This document shows positions 42,594-51,121 of a stretch of 64,000 nucleotides of DNA, one piece after another (within the stretch, counting starts at the first letter, position 1; each line of letters starts with the position of its first letter). Under the pieces are notes generated by a model. That model saw nothing but the letters and a program-made list of their open reading frames with translations, ran no database searches and was not told the DNA's origin. Position numbers and translations under genes: made by a program. The stretch covers positions 37,676 through 101,675 of the forward strand of contig DIUN01000026.1 in assembly GCA_002423025.1 (NCBI GenBank), in the 5' to 3' direction. The stretch comes from Sphingomonadales bacterium UBA6157 (GTDB lineage Bacteria; Pseudomonadota; Alphaproteobacteria; Sphingomonadales; Sphingomonadaceae).

Positions 42594-43037
42594 ATGCGTG
42601 ACTTTGCTCTTGTGCGGAATGCCGGCCTGCTCGTGGCGGGCGCGCTGCTGCTCACGGCCTGCGGCGGTGGCCGCAGCCTCTCCGATCGCGCCGGCCCGGA
42701 TGAGCTGGCGATCACCCGCGCCGCGCCGCTGGTTGTGCCCACGGATTTCTCGCTGGTGCCGCCCAAGCCCGGCTCGCCGCGCGCCACCGGCACGGATGCC
42801 CAGTCCGCCGCCATGGAAGCGCTGTTCGGCCCCGGCGTGAAGGTGCCGCCGCGCTCGCCCGTGGAGCAGCAGATGCTCGACAAGGCCGGCGCCGCGAACA
42901 CGGACCCTGCGATCCGCTCCAATGCGGGTGACCCGGCGACCTCCACGGTCAACAAGGGCGCCTTTGTGCGCGAGCTGATGGATGCGCCGTCGCGCACCAT
43001 CGATGGCCAGCGGGCCTCGGTGGCGCTGGCCCAGTAA
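42594..43037 (+). CDS. bamF: DUF3035 lipoprotein, BAM-complex subunit (BamF-type)
   Basis: The product has 147 residues. The lipobox ALLLTACGGG predicts a lipoprotein. The mature part is low in structure, with DELAITRAAPLVVPTDFSLVPPKPGS, the typical DUF3035 core. In alphaproteobacteria such lipoproteins associate with the outer-membrane assembly machine. Its own processing requires LspA, encoded just upstream. AAAGGA precedes the start; a GTG at 42591 is an alternative. Its stop lies in the first unit of a tandem repeat. Confidence 0.85.
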   Translation: MRDFALVRNAGLLVAGALLLTACGGGRSLSDRAGPDELAITRAAPLVVPTDFSLVPPKPGSPRATGTDAQSAAMEALFGPGVKVPPRSPVEQQMLDKAGAANTDPAIRSNAGDPATSTVNKGAFVRELMDAPSRTIDGQRASVALAQ

Positions 43038-43080
43038 GCGCTGGCTCAGTAAGCGCGGCACAGTAAGCGCGGCACAGTAA
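43032..43080. repeat. Tandem 14-15-bp repeats at the bamF stop codon
   Basis: Four units of CAGTAAGCGCGGCA (first one a 15-base variant CAGTAAGCGCTGGCT, last one cut after CAGTAA) begin at 43032, 43047, 43061 and 43075. The bamF stop TAA is in the first unit, so each unit repeats the in-frame-looking CAGTAA end. Confidence 0.8.
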
Positions 43081-43115
43081 TCGCTGTCATCCCGGCGAAC
43101 GCCGGGACCCAGCTG
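43080..43115 (+). repeat. Palindromic repeat, left member of an inverted pair
   Basis: This 36-base copy of the GTCATCCCGGC/GAAC palindrome family matches the reverse complement of 43170-43205 except for one base. The pair lies between convergent genes bamF and the HerA-type ATPase gene. Confidence 0.8.
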
Positions 43116-43169
43116 GCTTGTGCGCGCACGACCGTGTGCTTGCTGGCGCTATTTTTACCCAACGAGAAG

Positions 43170-43205
43170 CAACTGGGTCCCGGCGTTCGCCGGGATGACA
43201 GCGAT
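43170..43205 (-). repeat. Palindromic repeat, right member of an inverted pair
   Basis: Reverse complement of the copy at 43080-43115 with one difference. With a 54-base spacer the two can form a long hairpin of about 36 bp, in addition to the small stem inside each copy. Confidence 0.8.
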
Positions 43206-43225
43206 CTATGCGTTGGTGCCCGGGC

Positions 43226-44821
43226 TTATTTCAGCAGGCTGCCGAGGATGCCGCGCAGCAGCTGGCCACCCAGTTTGCCGGCCAGCTGGCGCCCCACTGA
43301 TGAGGCGGCCGAGCGGGCGACGTTGGTGATGACTGTTTCTGTCAGCGATTTCGGCTGGGCGCGCTTGGCGGCGGCTTCGGCGCGCACTTTCGCGGCTTCG
43401 TCGCGGGCGGCGGTGCGGGCGTCCTGGTCTGCCTTTTTGGCGGCGGCGGCATCGAGCTTGGCTTGCAGCATCGCCGCCTTGGCGGCGTCCTGCTCGGCCT
43501 CGCTGCGCAGCGCTGCGGCCTTGGCTTCCTCGGCGCGGACGTTGAGCTTCTCATAGGCCGATTCGCGATCGACCCGGTCTTCATACTCCCCGAACACCGG
43601 CGAGGTGTTGACGATCGCGGCGCGCTCGGCCTCGGTGATCGGGCCAACGCGCGAGCGCGGCGGCGCGATGAGCGTGCGCTCCACGGGCGAGGGCGCGCCA
43701 TCGGCCTGGAGCAGAGACACCAGCGCCTCGCCGACCTTCAGCTCGGTGATGGCGGTGACGACATTGACGCCGGCATTGGCGCGGAAGGTTTCCGCCGCGG
43801 CCTTGATGGCGCGCTGGTCGCGCGGGGTGAAGGCGCGCAGCGCGTGCTGGACACGGTTGCCGAGCTGGCCGGCCACCTTCTCGGGGATGTCGATGGGGTT
43901 CTGGCTGATGAAATACACGCCGACGCCCTTGGAGCGGACAAGGCGGACGACCTGCTCCACCTTGTCATGCAGCGCCTCGGGCGCTTCATCGAACAGCAGG
44001 TGCGCTTCATCGAAGAAGAAGACGAGGCGCGGCTTCTCCGGATCACCGATTTCCGGCAGCGTCTCGAACAGCTCTGAGAGCAGCCAGAGCAGGAAGGTGG
44101 CGTAGAGCCGTGGGGACTGCATCAGCTTGTCGGCCGCGAGGATGTTGACCATGCCGCGGCCATCGCTGGTGGTGCGGATGAAATCCTTGATGTCGAGCGC
44201 CGGCTCGCCAAAGAAATGCTCGCCGCCCTGCGATTCCAGCTGGAGCAGCTGGCGCTGGATGGCGCCGACGCTGGCCTTGGTGACATTGCCGTATTTGGCC
44301 GCCAGCTCCCCGGCGTTCTCGGCGCAAAACGCCAGCACGGCCTGCAGGTCCTTGAGGTCGAGGATCAGCAGGCCCAGGTCATCGGCGTAGCGGAAGGTGA
44401 TGGTGAGCACGCCCTCCTGCGTCTCGTTGAGGCCCATCAGCCGGGCGAGCAGCAGCGGCCCCATTTCGCTGACGGTGGTGCGGATCGGGTGGCCCTGCTC
44501 GCCGAACAGGTCCCAGAACACCACGGGGTTGGCGGCATAATCATAATCGGCAAGGCCGATCTCGGCGGCGCGCTTGCCGGTCCAGGCGGCGGCTTCGCTG
44601 CCCTTTTTGGCCATGCCGGCAATGTCCCCCTTCACATCGGCGAGGAACACCGGAACGCCCTCCCGCGAGAAGCCCTCGGCGATGGTTTGCAGCGTGACGG
44701 TCTTGCCGGTGCCGGTGGCGCCGGCGATCAGCCCGTGGCGGTTGGCACGCTTGAGCACGAGCGCCTGCGGCGTCTTCACCTCACCGGTGATGCCGAGGCC
44801 GATAGTGATGCTGTCGCTCAT
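43226..44821 (-). CDS. HerA-type DNA-binding ATPase (DUF853, YjgR-like)
   Basis: The product has 531 residues. Walker A GATGTGKTVTLQTIAEGF, ADVKGDIAG, Walker B LVFFFDEAHLLF and a sensor ISQNPIDIPEKVAGQLGNR are typical of HerA/VirB4-like ATPases of the DUF853 family. The last 100 residues are a charged coiled coil followed by KSLTETVITNVARSAASSVG and a Gly/Leu-rich end. It is cytosolic; a role in DNA pumping or repair is only inferred from the superfamily. It stands alone. Confidence 0.9.
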   Translation of the reverse strand: MSDSITIGLGITGEVKTPQALVLKRANRHGLIAGATGTGKTVTLQTIAEGFSREGVPVFLADVKGDIAGMAKKGSEAAAWTGKRAAEIGLADYDYAANPVVFWDLFGEQGHPIRTTVSEMGPLLLARLMGLNETQEGVLTITFRYADDLGLLILDLKDLQAVLAFCAENAGELAAKYGNVTKASVGAIQRQLLQLESQGGEHFFGEPALDIKDFIRTTSDGRGMVNILAADKLMQSPRLYATFLLWLLSELFETLPEIGDPEKPRLVFFFDEAHLLFDEAPEALHDKVEQVVRLVRSKGVGVYFISQNPIDIPEKVAGQLGNRVQHALRAFTPRDQRAIKAAAETFRANAGVNVVTAITELKVGEALVSLLQADGAPSPVERTLIAPPRSRVGPITEAERAAIVNTSPVFGEYEDRVDRESAYEKLNVRAEEAKAAALRSEAEQDAAKAAMLQAKLDAAAAKKADQDARTAARDEAAKVRAEAAAKRAQPKSLTETVITNVARSAASSVGRQLAGKLGGQLLRGILGSLLK

Positions 44822-44914
44822 GTGAATCCCCCCGTATGTGCTTAAGGGGATAGCCGGTTTCGCATCCCGGATGAAGGGCCCGCGCCCTCCCCGGTGAAGG
44901 GGAGGGCGGAAGGC

Positions 44915-46510
44915 TTACTTCTTTTCGTTCATCAGCTTGATGCCGATGTAGCGCGGCGGGGCAGTGCCGCGCTGCACGAGCATCAGCACCGTGTCACGGC
45001 CGGCCTTGCGGGCGGCATCGACAGCGGCGGCGGCTTCCGCCGGCGTGGTGGTGGGGCGCTGGTTGATCTGCAGCAGGATGTCCCCGCGCTGCAGCTGCTG
45101 GGCCGCCGCATCGCTGGCCGGGTTGATGCCGGCGATGACAACGCCCTTCACCGTCTCGGGCAGCTTCAGCTGGGTCCGCATGGCTTCGGTGAGCGGCTGC
45201 AGGGTGATGCCGAGGCTGAGGCGCGCGGCCTCGGTGCCCGGTGCCTTCTCGTCGGTTGCCGGCTCTTCCTCGTCTTCCGGCGTCAGGCCGGCGCGGGCCT
45301 GGACGATCGATTCCGCCGGGCGCTGGGCGATGGTGGCGGCCAGGGTGCGGCGCTGGCCATCACGGATCACTTCAATCGGCACGCTGGTGCCGATCGGGGT
45401 GTTGGCGACGATGTAGGACAGCGTGTTCTCGAAGGTGACATCGGCGTTGTTGATGCGCACGATCACATCGCCCTGGCGGATGCCGGCGCGCGCGGCGGGG
45501 CCGTTGGCCTCCACCGAGGCGACGATCTCGCCCTTGTCCTTGGGCAGGCCGAGGCCGGCGGCGATATCGTTGCTCAGCGGCTGGATGCTGACGCCGAGAT
45601 AACCGCGGCGGACAGTGCCGGTGGCGCGCAGCTGGTCGATGACCGGGCGGGCAAGCTCGGCCGGCACGGCAAAGCCTAGGCCGACGTTGCCGCCGGTGGG
45701 CGAGAAGATCGCGGTGTTGATGCCGATGACGCGGCCTTCCAGATCGAACAGCGGGCCGCCGCTGTTGCCCTGGTTGATGCTGGCATCGGTCTGGATGTAG
45801 CGATCATACTGCCCCGAGCCGATGTTGCGGTGGAGCGCCGAGACGATGCCCGCCGTGACGGTGCCGCCAAGGCCGAAGGGGTTGCCGATGGCAATCGCCC
45901 AATCCCCGACGCGCACGCCCTTGCTGTCGCCGAACTGGACGAACGGCAGGCCTGTCGCCTCGATCTTGAGCAGCGCCATGTCGGTCAGCGGATCACGCCC
46001 GACGATGCGGGCCTTGTATTCCCGGCGATCGGAAAGGGTGACGGTGATGGTGTCCACCGGCTTGGCGTTGACGCCGGGGCCGGAGGAAATGACGTGGTTG
46101 TTCGTCACCACATAGCCATCGGCCGAGATGATGAAGCCCGAGCCGAGCGAATTGGCCTCACGCGTCACCGGCTCGCCGGTTTCGCCCTGCTGCTCCTGGA
46201 AGCGGCGGAACAGCTCCTCCAGCGGCGAGCCGGGCGGCAGGCCGCGGGTGCGGGCAACCGGCACCTTCTGGGTGGTGGAGACGTTGACGACGGCCGGGGC
46301 GAGCCGGGCCGTGAGATCGGCGAAGGTGCGCGGCGCGCCGGGAGGGGCGAGCGACGGACCGGCCGGCATGGCGTTCTGCGCCAATGGCACGGCCTGCACG
46401 GCAGGCGGCGCGGGCCGCTGGGCCGGCACCTGCGCGGTGGCCGGCATGAAGACGGCGGCGGCGCCGCCGAGGATGAGGGCTGTGGGGATCAGGCTGCGGG
46501 CAATTCGCAC
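44915..46510 (-). CDS. DegP/HtrA-family periplasmic serine protease
   Basis: The product has 531 residues. A signal peptide (MRIARSLIPTALILGGAAAVF) leads to the trypsin-like domain with catalytic His in VVTNNHVISS, Asp in DPLTDMALLK and Ser in INQGNSGGPLF. Two PDZ domains follow (GYLGVSIQPLSNDIAAGLG and SLGITLQPLTEAM starts). It degrades misfolded envelope proteins. It is the third gene after hflK and hflC on the same strand, with a 170-bp gap, a common order. Confidence 0.95.
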   Translation of the reverse strand: MRIARSLIPTALILGGAAAVFMPATAQVPAQRPAPPAVQAVPLAQNAMPAGPSLAPPGAPRTFADLTARLAPAVVNVSTTQKVPVARTRGLPPGSPLEELFRRFQEQQGETGEPVTREANSLGSGFIISADGYVVTNNHVISSGPGVNAKPVDTITVTLSDRREYKARIVGRDPLTDMALLKIEATGLPFVQFGDSKGVRVGDWAIAIGNPFGLGGTVTAGIVSALHRNIGSGQYDRYIQTDASINQGNSGGPLFDLEGRVIGINTAIFSPTGGNVGLGFAVPAELARPVIDQLRATGTVRRGYLGVSIQPLSNDIAAGLGLPKDKGEIVASVEANGPAARAGIRQGDVIVRINNADVTFENTLSYIVANTPIGTSVPIEVIRDGQRRTLAATIAQRPAESIVQARAGLTPEDEEEPATDEKAPGTEAARLSLGITLQPLTEAMRTQLKLPETVKGVVIAGINPASDAAAQQLQRGDILLQINQRPTTTPAEAAAAVDAARKAGRDTVLMLVQRGTAPPRYIGIKLMNEKK

Positions 46511-46680
46511 GGGGTCAGGAACCTTTCAGGCAGTGCAGGCTGGGAATGTGCGGCCTCGTGCCTGTGCAAACAAGAGCGAAGGCAACCAAAATGGGGGCAG
46601 GTTGGCGGGCAGCGACATCATGGCAGTTCTGGCGGACGCTTGCCTAACCGTTGATGAACGAAACAGCCCGCCAGCGCCGA

Positions 46681-47526
46681 TTAGCGGTTCGTGCGCCGAC
46701 CTTCGAATTCGCGGAGGAACTCGTTGTTCGGGGACATCACGATGGTGGACGTGCTGTCGGTGAAGGTGGTGCGATAGGCCTGCATGGCGCGGTAGAAGGC
46801 ATAGAATTCCGGATCCTTGCCGAAGCTGTCGGCATAGGTGCGGGCCGCCTCGGCATCGGCATCGGCGCGGACCAGCTGGGCCTGCTTCTGGCCCTGGGCG
46901 CGGATGGTGAGCGCCTCCTGCTGGCGGGCCGAGCGCATCCGCTGGAAGGCGGATTCGAGCGGCGTGCCGGTGGGAAGGTCGGCGCGCTTGATGCGGACAT
47001 CGACGATCTCGGCGCCATATTGCCGGGCCTGGCGGTTCACGCTGCTCTGGATGTCGTCCATCATCTGCGAGCGCTCGGGGCTGAGCAGCGCCGCGAAGGG
47101 CTGCTTGCCGAGCTCGTTGCGCAGCCGCGAGGTGAGGATTCGCTTCAGCGCATCCTCGGCGTTCTGCTCGGTGCCGACGGTCTGCACCATGCGCAGCGGA
47201 TCGGTGATGCGGAAGCGGGCAAAGGCATCCACCACCAGCCGCAGCTGATCAGTGGAGAGCACCGTCTGCGCCTCCATGTCGAGATCGAGCACGCGCTTGT
47301 CGACAAAGATGACCGTCTCGATGAACGGCACCTTGGCGACAAGACCGGAGCCGGAATTTCCGAACTGCGCCTTGTCATCATAGACATTCAGGATGCGCTC
47401 TGGCTTGCCGAAGCGCAGCACCACGGCCTGCTGGGTTTCCGGCACGATGTAGAAGGTACCCATCAGCACCACGATGATGCTGAAGGCGAGGACGGCCCAG
47501 ACGATGGGGTTGCGAACAAGGGTCAT
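46681..47526 (-). CDS. hflC: FtsH protease modulator HflC
   Basis: The product has 281 residues. One N-terminal membrane segment (VWAVLAFSIIVVLMGTFYIV) and an SPFH/band-7 domain (QQAVVLRFGKPERIL, VDKRVLDLDMEAQTVLSTDQ, IRAQGQKQAQLVRADADAEA) match HflC. It forms a periplasmic cage with HflK around FtsH. It starts 12 bases after hflK. Confidence 0.96.
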   Translation of the reverse strand: MTLVRNPIVWAVLAFSIIVVLMGTFYIVPETQQAVVLRFGKPERILNVYDDKAQFGNSGSGLVAKVPFIETVIFVDKRVLDLDMEAQTVLSTDQLRLVVDAFARFRITDPLRMVQTVGTEQNAEDALKRILTSRLRNELGKQPFAALLSPERSQMMDDIQSSVNRQARQYGAEIVDVRIKRADLPTGTPLESAFQRMRSARQQEALTIRAQGQKQAQLVRADADAEAARTYADSFGKDPEFYAFYRAMQAYRTTFTDSTSTIVMSPNNEFLREFEGRRTNR

Positions 47527-47538
47527 GATATCAAAAAC

Positions 47539-48675
47539 CTACTGGGCTTCGGTTTCAGCGGGCTTGGCGCGGCGCTGGACTTCGGGGAGCGGCAGATAGG
47601 TCTGCACATTGCCCGGCTCGATCACGGTCTTGTCCACCTTGGAGAGCACGCTTTCCATGGTTTCGAGATACATGCGCTTGCGCGTCACCTCGGGAGCGAG
47701 GCGATATTGCTCATAGACGGCATCGAAGGCCGCCGCAGCACCCTGGGCGCTGGCCAGCAGCTGCTGGGCATAGGCGCGGGACTGGTTGAGATATTGCTGG
47801 GCATCCTGCTGGGCCGCCGAAACGTCCTTGAAGGCATCATCGACAGCTGCGGGCGGATCGGCTTGCTTGATATCGACGCCGCGCACCTCGATGCCGCTGC
47901 GATAGCTGTCCAGCGTCTCCTGCATGCGCTCGCGCACCTGCTCGGCGATCTGGGCGCGCTGCGGACCGATGGCATCGGTGAGCGCGGCCTTGGAGATTTC
48001 GGCACGCATCGCCGATTCGCCGACTTCGCGCACCGTCTGCTCCGGCGCGGCGAGGGTAAAGAGGAACAGCTCCGGGTTGCGGATCTTCCAGCGCACCGCA
48101 TAGGCGAGCGTGATGATGTTCTGGTCGCCGGTGATCATCAGGTTCTCGGCATTGCCCTCGGTGGCGCCGATGTCGATGGAGTTGATCTGCTCGACCTTGC
48201 GCAGGACCACGCTGTCGATGGGGAAGGGCAGCTTGAAGTGCAGGCCCGGCTCGGTCACGCCGACAAAACTGCCGAAGCGCATGACCACGCCGCGCTCCTG
48301 CGCATCGACGCGGTAGAAGCTGGAAAACGCCAGCCAGGCTGCAACCAGCGCGATGGCGCCCCACAGCGCGCCCTTGCTGCCGAGTGCCTCAAGGCCGCCG
48401 CCACCGCTGCCGCCGAAGCCGCCGCCATTGCCGCCGCCGCCAAAGGAGGAGCGCAGCTTCTCCTGGCCGCGCTTGATGATATCGTCAAAATCCCGGTTGC
48501 CGCTCGGGCGCGGGCCTTGCGGCCGGCGCGGCGGGCCATCGCCCCAGGGGTTGCGCGGGCCGCCGCCGTTACCGCCGCCGCCCTTGCCAGTGCCGCCGCC
48601 GGAACCGCCTTCGGAACCGCCGCTGCCGGAGCCATCGCCCCAGGGTCCGCCATCATTGTTGTTCTGCACGGGCAT
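47539..48675 (-). CDS. hflK: FtsH protease modulator HflK
   Basis: The product has 378 residues. A Gly-rich N-terminus (GDGSGSGGSEGGSGGGTGKGG) is followed by a membrane segment (ALWGAIALVAAWLAFSSFY) and the SPFH domain (QERGVVMRFGSFVGVTEPGLHF, TGDQNIITLAYAVRWKI, coiled coil near ASAQGAAAAFDAVYEQYRL). It pairs with HflC. A divergent promoter gap of 125 bp separates it from mrp. Confidence 0.96.
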   Translation of the reverse strand: MPVQNNNDGGPWGDGSGSGGSEGGSGGGTGKGGGGNGGGPRNPWGDGPPRRPQGPRPSGNRDFDDIIKRGQEKLRSSFGGGGNGGGFGGSGGGGLEALGSKGALWGAIALVAAWLAFSSFYRVDAQERGVVMRFGSFVGVTEPGLHFKLPFPIDSVVLRKVEQINSIDIGATEGNAENLMITGDQNIITLAYAVRWKIRNPELFLFTLAAPEQTVREVGESAMRAEISKAALTDAIGPQRAQIAEQVRERMQETLDSYRSGIEVRGVDIKQADPPAAVDDAFKDVSAAQQDAQQYLNQSRAYAQQLLASAQGAAAAFDAVYEQYRLAPEVTRKRMYLETMESVLSKVDKTVIEPGNVQTYLPLPEVQRRAKPAETEAQ

Positions 48676-48800
48676 CCGGTTTCCGTATCTCGCAAACGCT
48701 GTGAAGCAACCTATATACGGACGTCGAACGGGGATTGCGAGGGCGCGACAATGTCGCCCCCCGATGTTGATGATAATAAGCGCTTTTCAAAGGGTTTGGA

Positions 48801-49823
48801 ATGATAGCCAAGGACGATGTGATGGCCGCGCTGGCTGGCGTGGCGGACCCGGCGGGCGGCTCCATCGTCTCCAGCGGCCGCGCCGCCGGCATCGCCGTCA
48901 AGCCGGATGGCACGGTGGGGCTGGTGCTGGCTGTCGATGGGCTTGAGCGCGCTGCGGCTGAGCGGCTGCAGGCGGCGGTCGAAGTGGCGGTGAGCCGCCT
49001 TCCGGGCGTCAAGGCGACGCGGATCATCCTGACTGCCGACCGTGAGGGCGTGCCGGCCGATGCGCGGCCGCAGGAATCGACCGTGCCCGGCATCCGCAAG
49101 CTCATCGCTGTGGCCAGCGGCAAGGGCGGCGTCGGCAAGTCCACCGTGTCTGCCAACATCGCGGTGGCGCTGGCCCGGCAGGGGCTGGCCGTGGGCCTGC
49201 TCGATGCGGACATTTATGGCCCCTCGGCGCCCACGCTGTTCGGCATCGAGGGCCGGGCCAGGCTGGAGAACAACCGCCTGCAGCCGGCCGAGGCGCATGG
49301 CGTGAAGGTGCTCAGCATGGGCATGATGACCGACCCGAAAAAGGCCATCGTCTGGCGCGGTCCGATGGCCAGCTCGGCGCTGGTGCAGATGGTGGAGCAG
49401 GCCGATTGGGGCGTGCTCGACGTGCTGGTGATCGACCTGCCGCCCGGCACCGGTGATGTGCAGCTGACGATGGCGCAGAAGCTGAAGCCCGATGGCGCGG
49501 TGATCGTCTCCACTCCGCAGGACCTGGCGCTGATCGATGCGCGCCGGGCGGTGGCGATGTTCGGCGAAGTCGGCGTCAAGGTACTCGGGCTGATCGAGAA
49601 CATGAGCGGCTATTGCTGCCCGGCCTGCGGCGCGGTGAGCGACCCCTTCGGCAGCGGCGGGGCGGAAGCCGAGGCCGGGGAGATGGGCGTGCCGTTCCTC
49701 GGCCGTGTGCCGCTGGACATCGAGCTGCGCCGCGATTCGGACGCCGGCAGGCCCGGCAGCGGCAAGCAGGCCGAGGTTTTCGCAGCCATCGCCCGCGCCG
49801 TGGCGGAAACGGTGGGGCTGTGA
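48801..49823 (+). CDS. mrp: Mrp/ApbC-family iron-sulfur carrier ATPase
   Basis: The product has 340 residues. An N-terminal MIP18/DUF59-type domain (MIAKDDVMAALAGVADPAGG) precedes the P-loop NTPase with SGKGGVGKSTVSANIAVALA, LLDADIYGPS, LVIDLPPGTGDVQLTM, and the cluster-binding CCPACG near 270. It delivers Fe-S clusters to apoproteins. A palindromic repeat follows its stop. Confidence 0.95.
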   Translation: MIAKDDVMAALAGVADPAGGSIVSSGRAAGIAVKPDGTVGLVLAVDGLERAAAERLQAAVEVAVSRLPGVKATRIILTADREGVPADARPQESTVPGIRKLIAVASGKGGVGKSTVSANIAVALARQGLAVGLLDADIYGPSAPTLFGIEGRARLENNRLQPAEAHGVKVLSMGMMTDPKKAIVWRGPMASSALVQMVEQADWGVLDVLVIDLPPGTGDVQLTMAQKLKPDGAVIVSTPQDLALIDARRAVAMFGEVGVKVLGLIENMSGYCCPACGAVSDPFGSGGAEAEAGEMGVPFLGRVPLDIELRRDSDAGRPGSGKQAEVFAAIARAVAETVGL

Positions 49824-49830
49824 TTTGAAC

Positions 49831-49858
49831 TGTCATCCCGGCGAACGCCGGGATGACA
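49831..49858. repeat. Palindromic repeat downstream of mrp
   Basis: TGTCATCCCGGC and GCCGGGATGACA form perfect 12-bp arms around GAAC. It is the most symmetrical member of the family and lies seven bases after the mrp stop; it may end transcription or mark the repeat's insertion. Confidence 0.85.
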
Positions 49859-49877
49859 ATATGATCGGAGAACAAAG

Positions 49878-50312
49878 ATGCCGCTTGAGAATGAGGCCGA
49901 GATTGCAGCGCTGCTGGCAGGCGCGCGGCTGATTGCGCTCGTCGGAGCGTCTGACCGGCCGGAGCGGGCGAGCCATGAGGTGATGCAGTTCCTGCAGCGG
50001 CGCGGCTATCGGGTGGTTCCGGTCAATCCGCAGCTGGCGGGGCAGGTGTTGCTCGGGGAAACCGTGGTGGCCGGGCTGGGCGATATCGACGCCAAGATCG
50101 ATATTGTCGATATCTTCCGGCGCAGCGAGGCGGTGGGGCCGATCGTCGACGAGGCGATTGCCGTGGGGGCCGGCGCGGTCTGGATGCAGCTTGGCGTCAT
50201 CAATGCCGAGGCGGCGGCGGTGGCGGAAGCGGCAGGGCTGACGGTGGTGATGAACCGTTGCCCCAAGATCGAGCTCAGCCGCCGTGGTTCTGGGCCTTCC
50301 GGTACGCACTGA
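49878..50312 (+). CDS. CoA-binding domain protein
   Basis: The product has 144 residues. A Rossmann-like fold with LIALVGASDRPERASHEVMQFLQRRGY, VPVNPQLAGQVLLGE, VDIFRRSEAVGPIVDEAI, and VWMQLGVINAEAA matches the small CoA-binding proteins of the YccU type. A conserved Cys in VVMNRCPKIE may be modified. It may regulate acyl-CoA metabolism. Its last 38 bases overlap the convergent cysQ gene. Confidence 0.9.
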   Translation: MPLENEAEIAALLAGARLIALVGASDRPERASHEVMQFLQRRGYRVVPVNPQLAGQVLLGETVVAGLGDIDAKIDIVDIFRRSEAVGPIVDEAIAVGAGAVWMQLGVINAEAAAVAEAAGLTVVMNRCPKIELSRRGSGPSGTH

Positions 50313-51114
50313 GCGCCTTTAGCGCATGATCGAGCCGGGCGAGCACTTCGCCGTGCAGCGCCGGCGGGGCCGCGGCAATGCCATGCAGCACCGGATCCGG
50401 CTTGTTGAAGGCCAGCGGCGCGCCGTGCCTGTCTGTCACCACGCCGCCGGCTTCGCTCAGGATCAGCGCCGAGGCGGCCACGTCCCACTCCGAGATGGTG
50501 CGGCCTTCCACCCAGGCATCGGCCTCGTTTGCCGCCACCTTGGCCATGCGCAGCGCCAGGCTGTTGGGCTTTTCCACCGCCGTGCCGGGCCAGGGCGAGG
50601 GCCAGAAGGCGGCGGCCATGTTGGCGGCGTCGATCGGCAGGCGCACGCCTTGCAGGGAATTGAGGTGCGAAACGCGCAGCCGCTGGCCGTTGCACTTGGC
50701 GCCATGGCCAGCGCTGGCCACGAACAATTGCCCGCGCACCGGCGCCGCCAGCGCCGCCACCACCGGCTTGCCATCCTCGATCAGCGCTACGGAGACGCCC
50801 CAGCCGCTGCGGCCGCGCACGAAATCGCGGGTCCCGTCTATGGGGTCCACCACCCAGAGGCGGCGGCGGCCCAACCGGTCAGGCGTGTCGGCGGTTTCTT
50901 CCGAGAGCCAGCCATCGTCGGGGCGGGCGCCGAGTAGCCGCGCCTTGAGATAGGCATCCACTTCCAGGTCGGCGCGGCTCACCGGGTTGCCGGGGGATTT
51001 GTCCCACCAGTCTTCCGGGCCATGGAAATGCTTGAGCGCGATGGCGCCGGCAGCACGGGTGACACGGACGGCGAGCGCCAGGTCCGTCTCCCCCGCGTCG
51101 CCCGAGCCGCTCAC
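50275..51114 (-). CDS. cysQ: 3'(2'),5'-bisphosphate nucleotidase / inositol monophosphatase family
   Basis: The product has 279 residues. Metal-binding motifs of the family are present: SEETADTP, WVVDPIDGTRDFVRG and EWDVAASALILSEAGGVVTD. The arrangement and size fit CysQ, which removes the 3' phosphate from PAP during sulfate assimilation. It starts seven bases after pmbA on the same strand. A related inositol-phosphatase activity cannot be excluded. Confidence 0.88.
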   Translation of the reverse strand: MSGSGDAGETDLALAVRVTRAAGAIALKHFHGPEDWWDKSPGNPVSRADLEVDAYLKARLLGARPDDGWLSEETADTPDRLGRRRLWVVDPIDGTRDFVRGRSGWGVSVALIEDGKPVVAALAAPVRGQLFVASAGHGAKCNGQRLRVSHLNSLQGVRLPIDAANMAAAFWPSPWPGTAVEKPNSLALRMAKVAANEADAWVEGRTISEWDVAASALILSEAGGVVTDRHGAPLAFNKPDPVLHGIAAAPPALHGEVLARLDHALKALSAYRKAQNHGG

Positions 51115-51121
51115 CGGGGCC

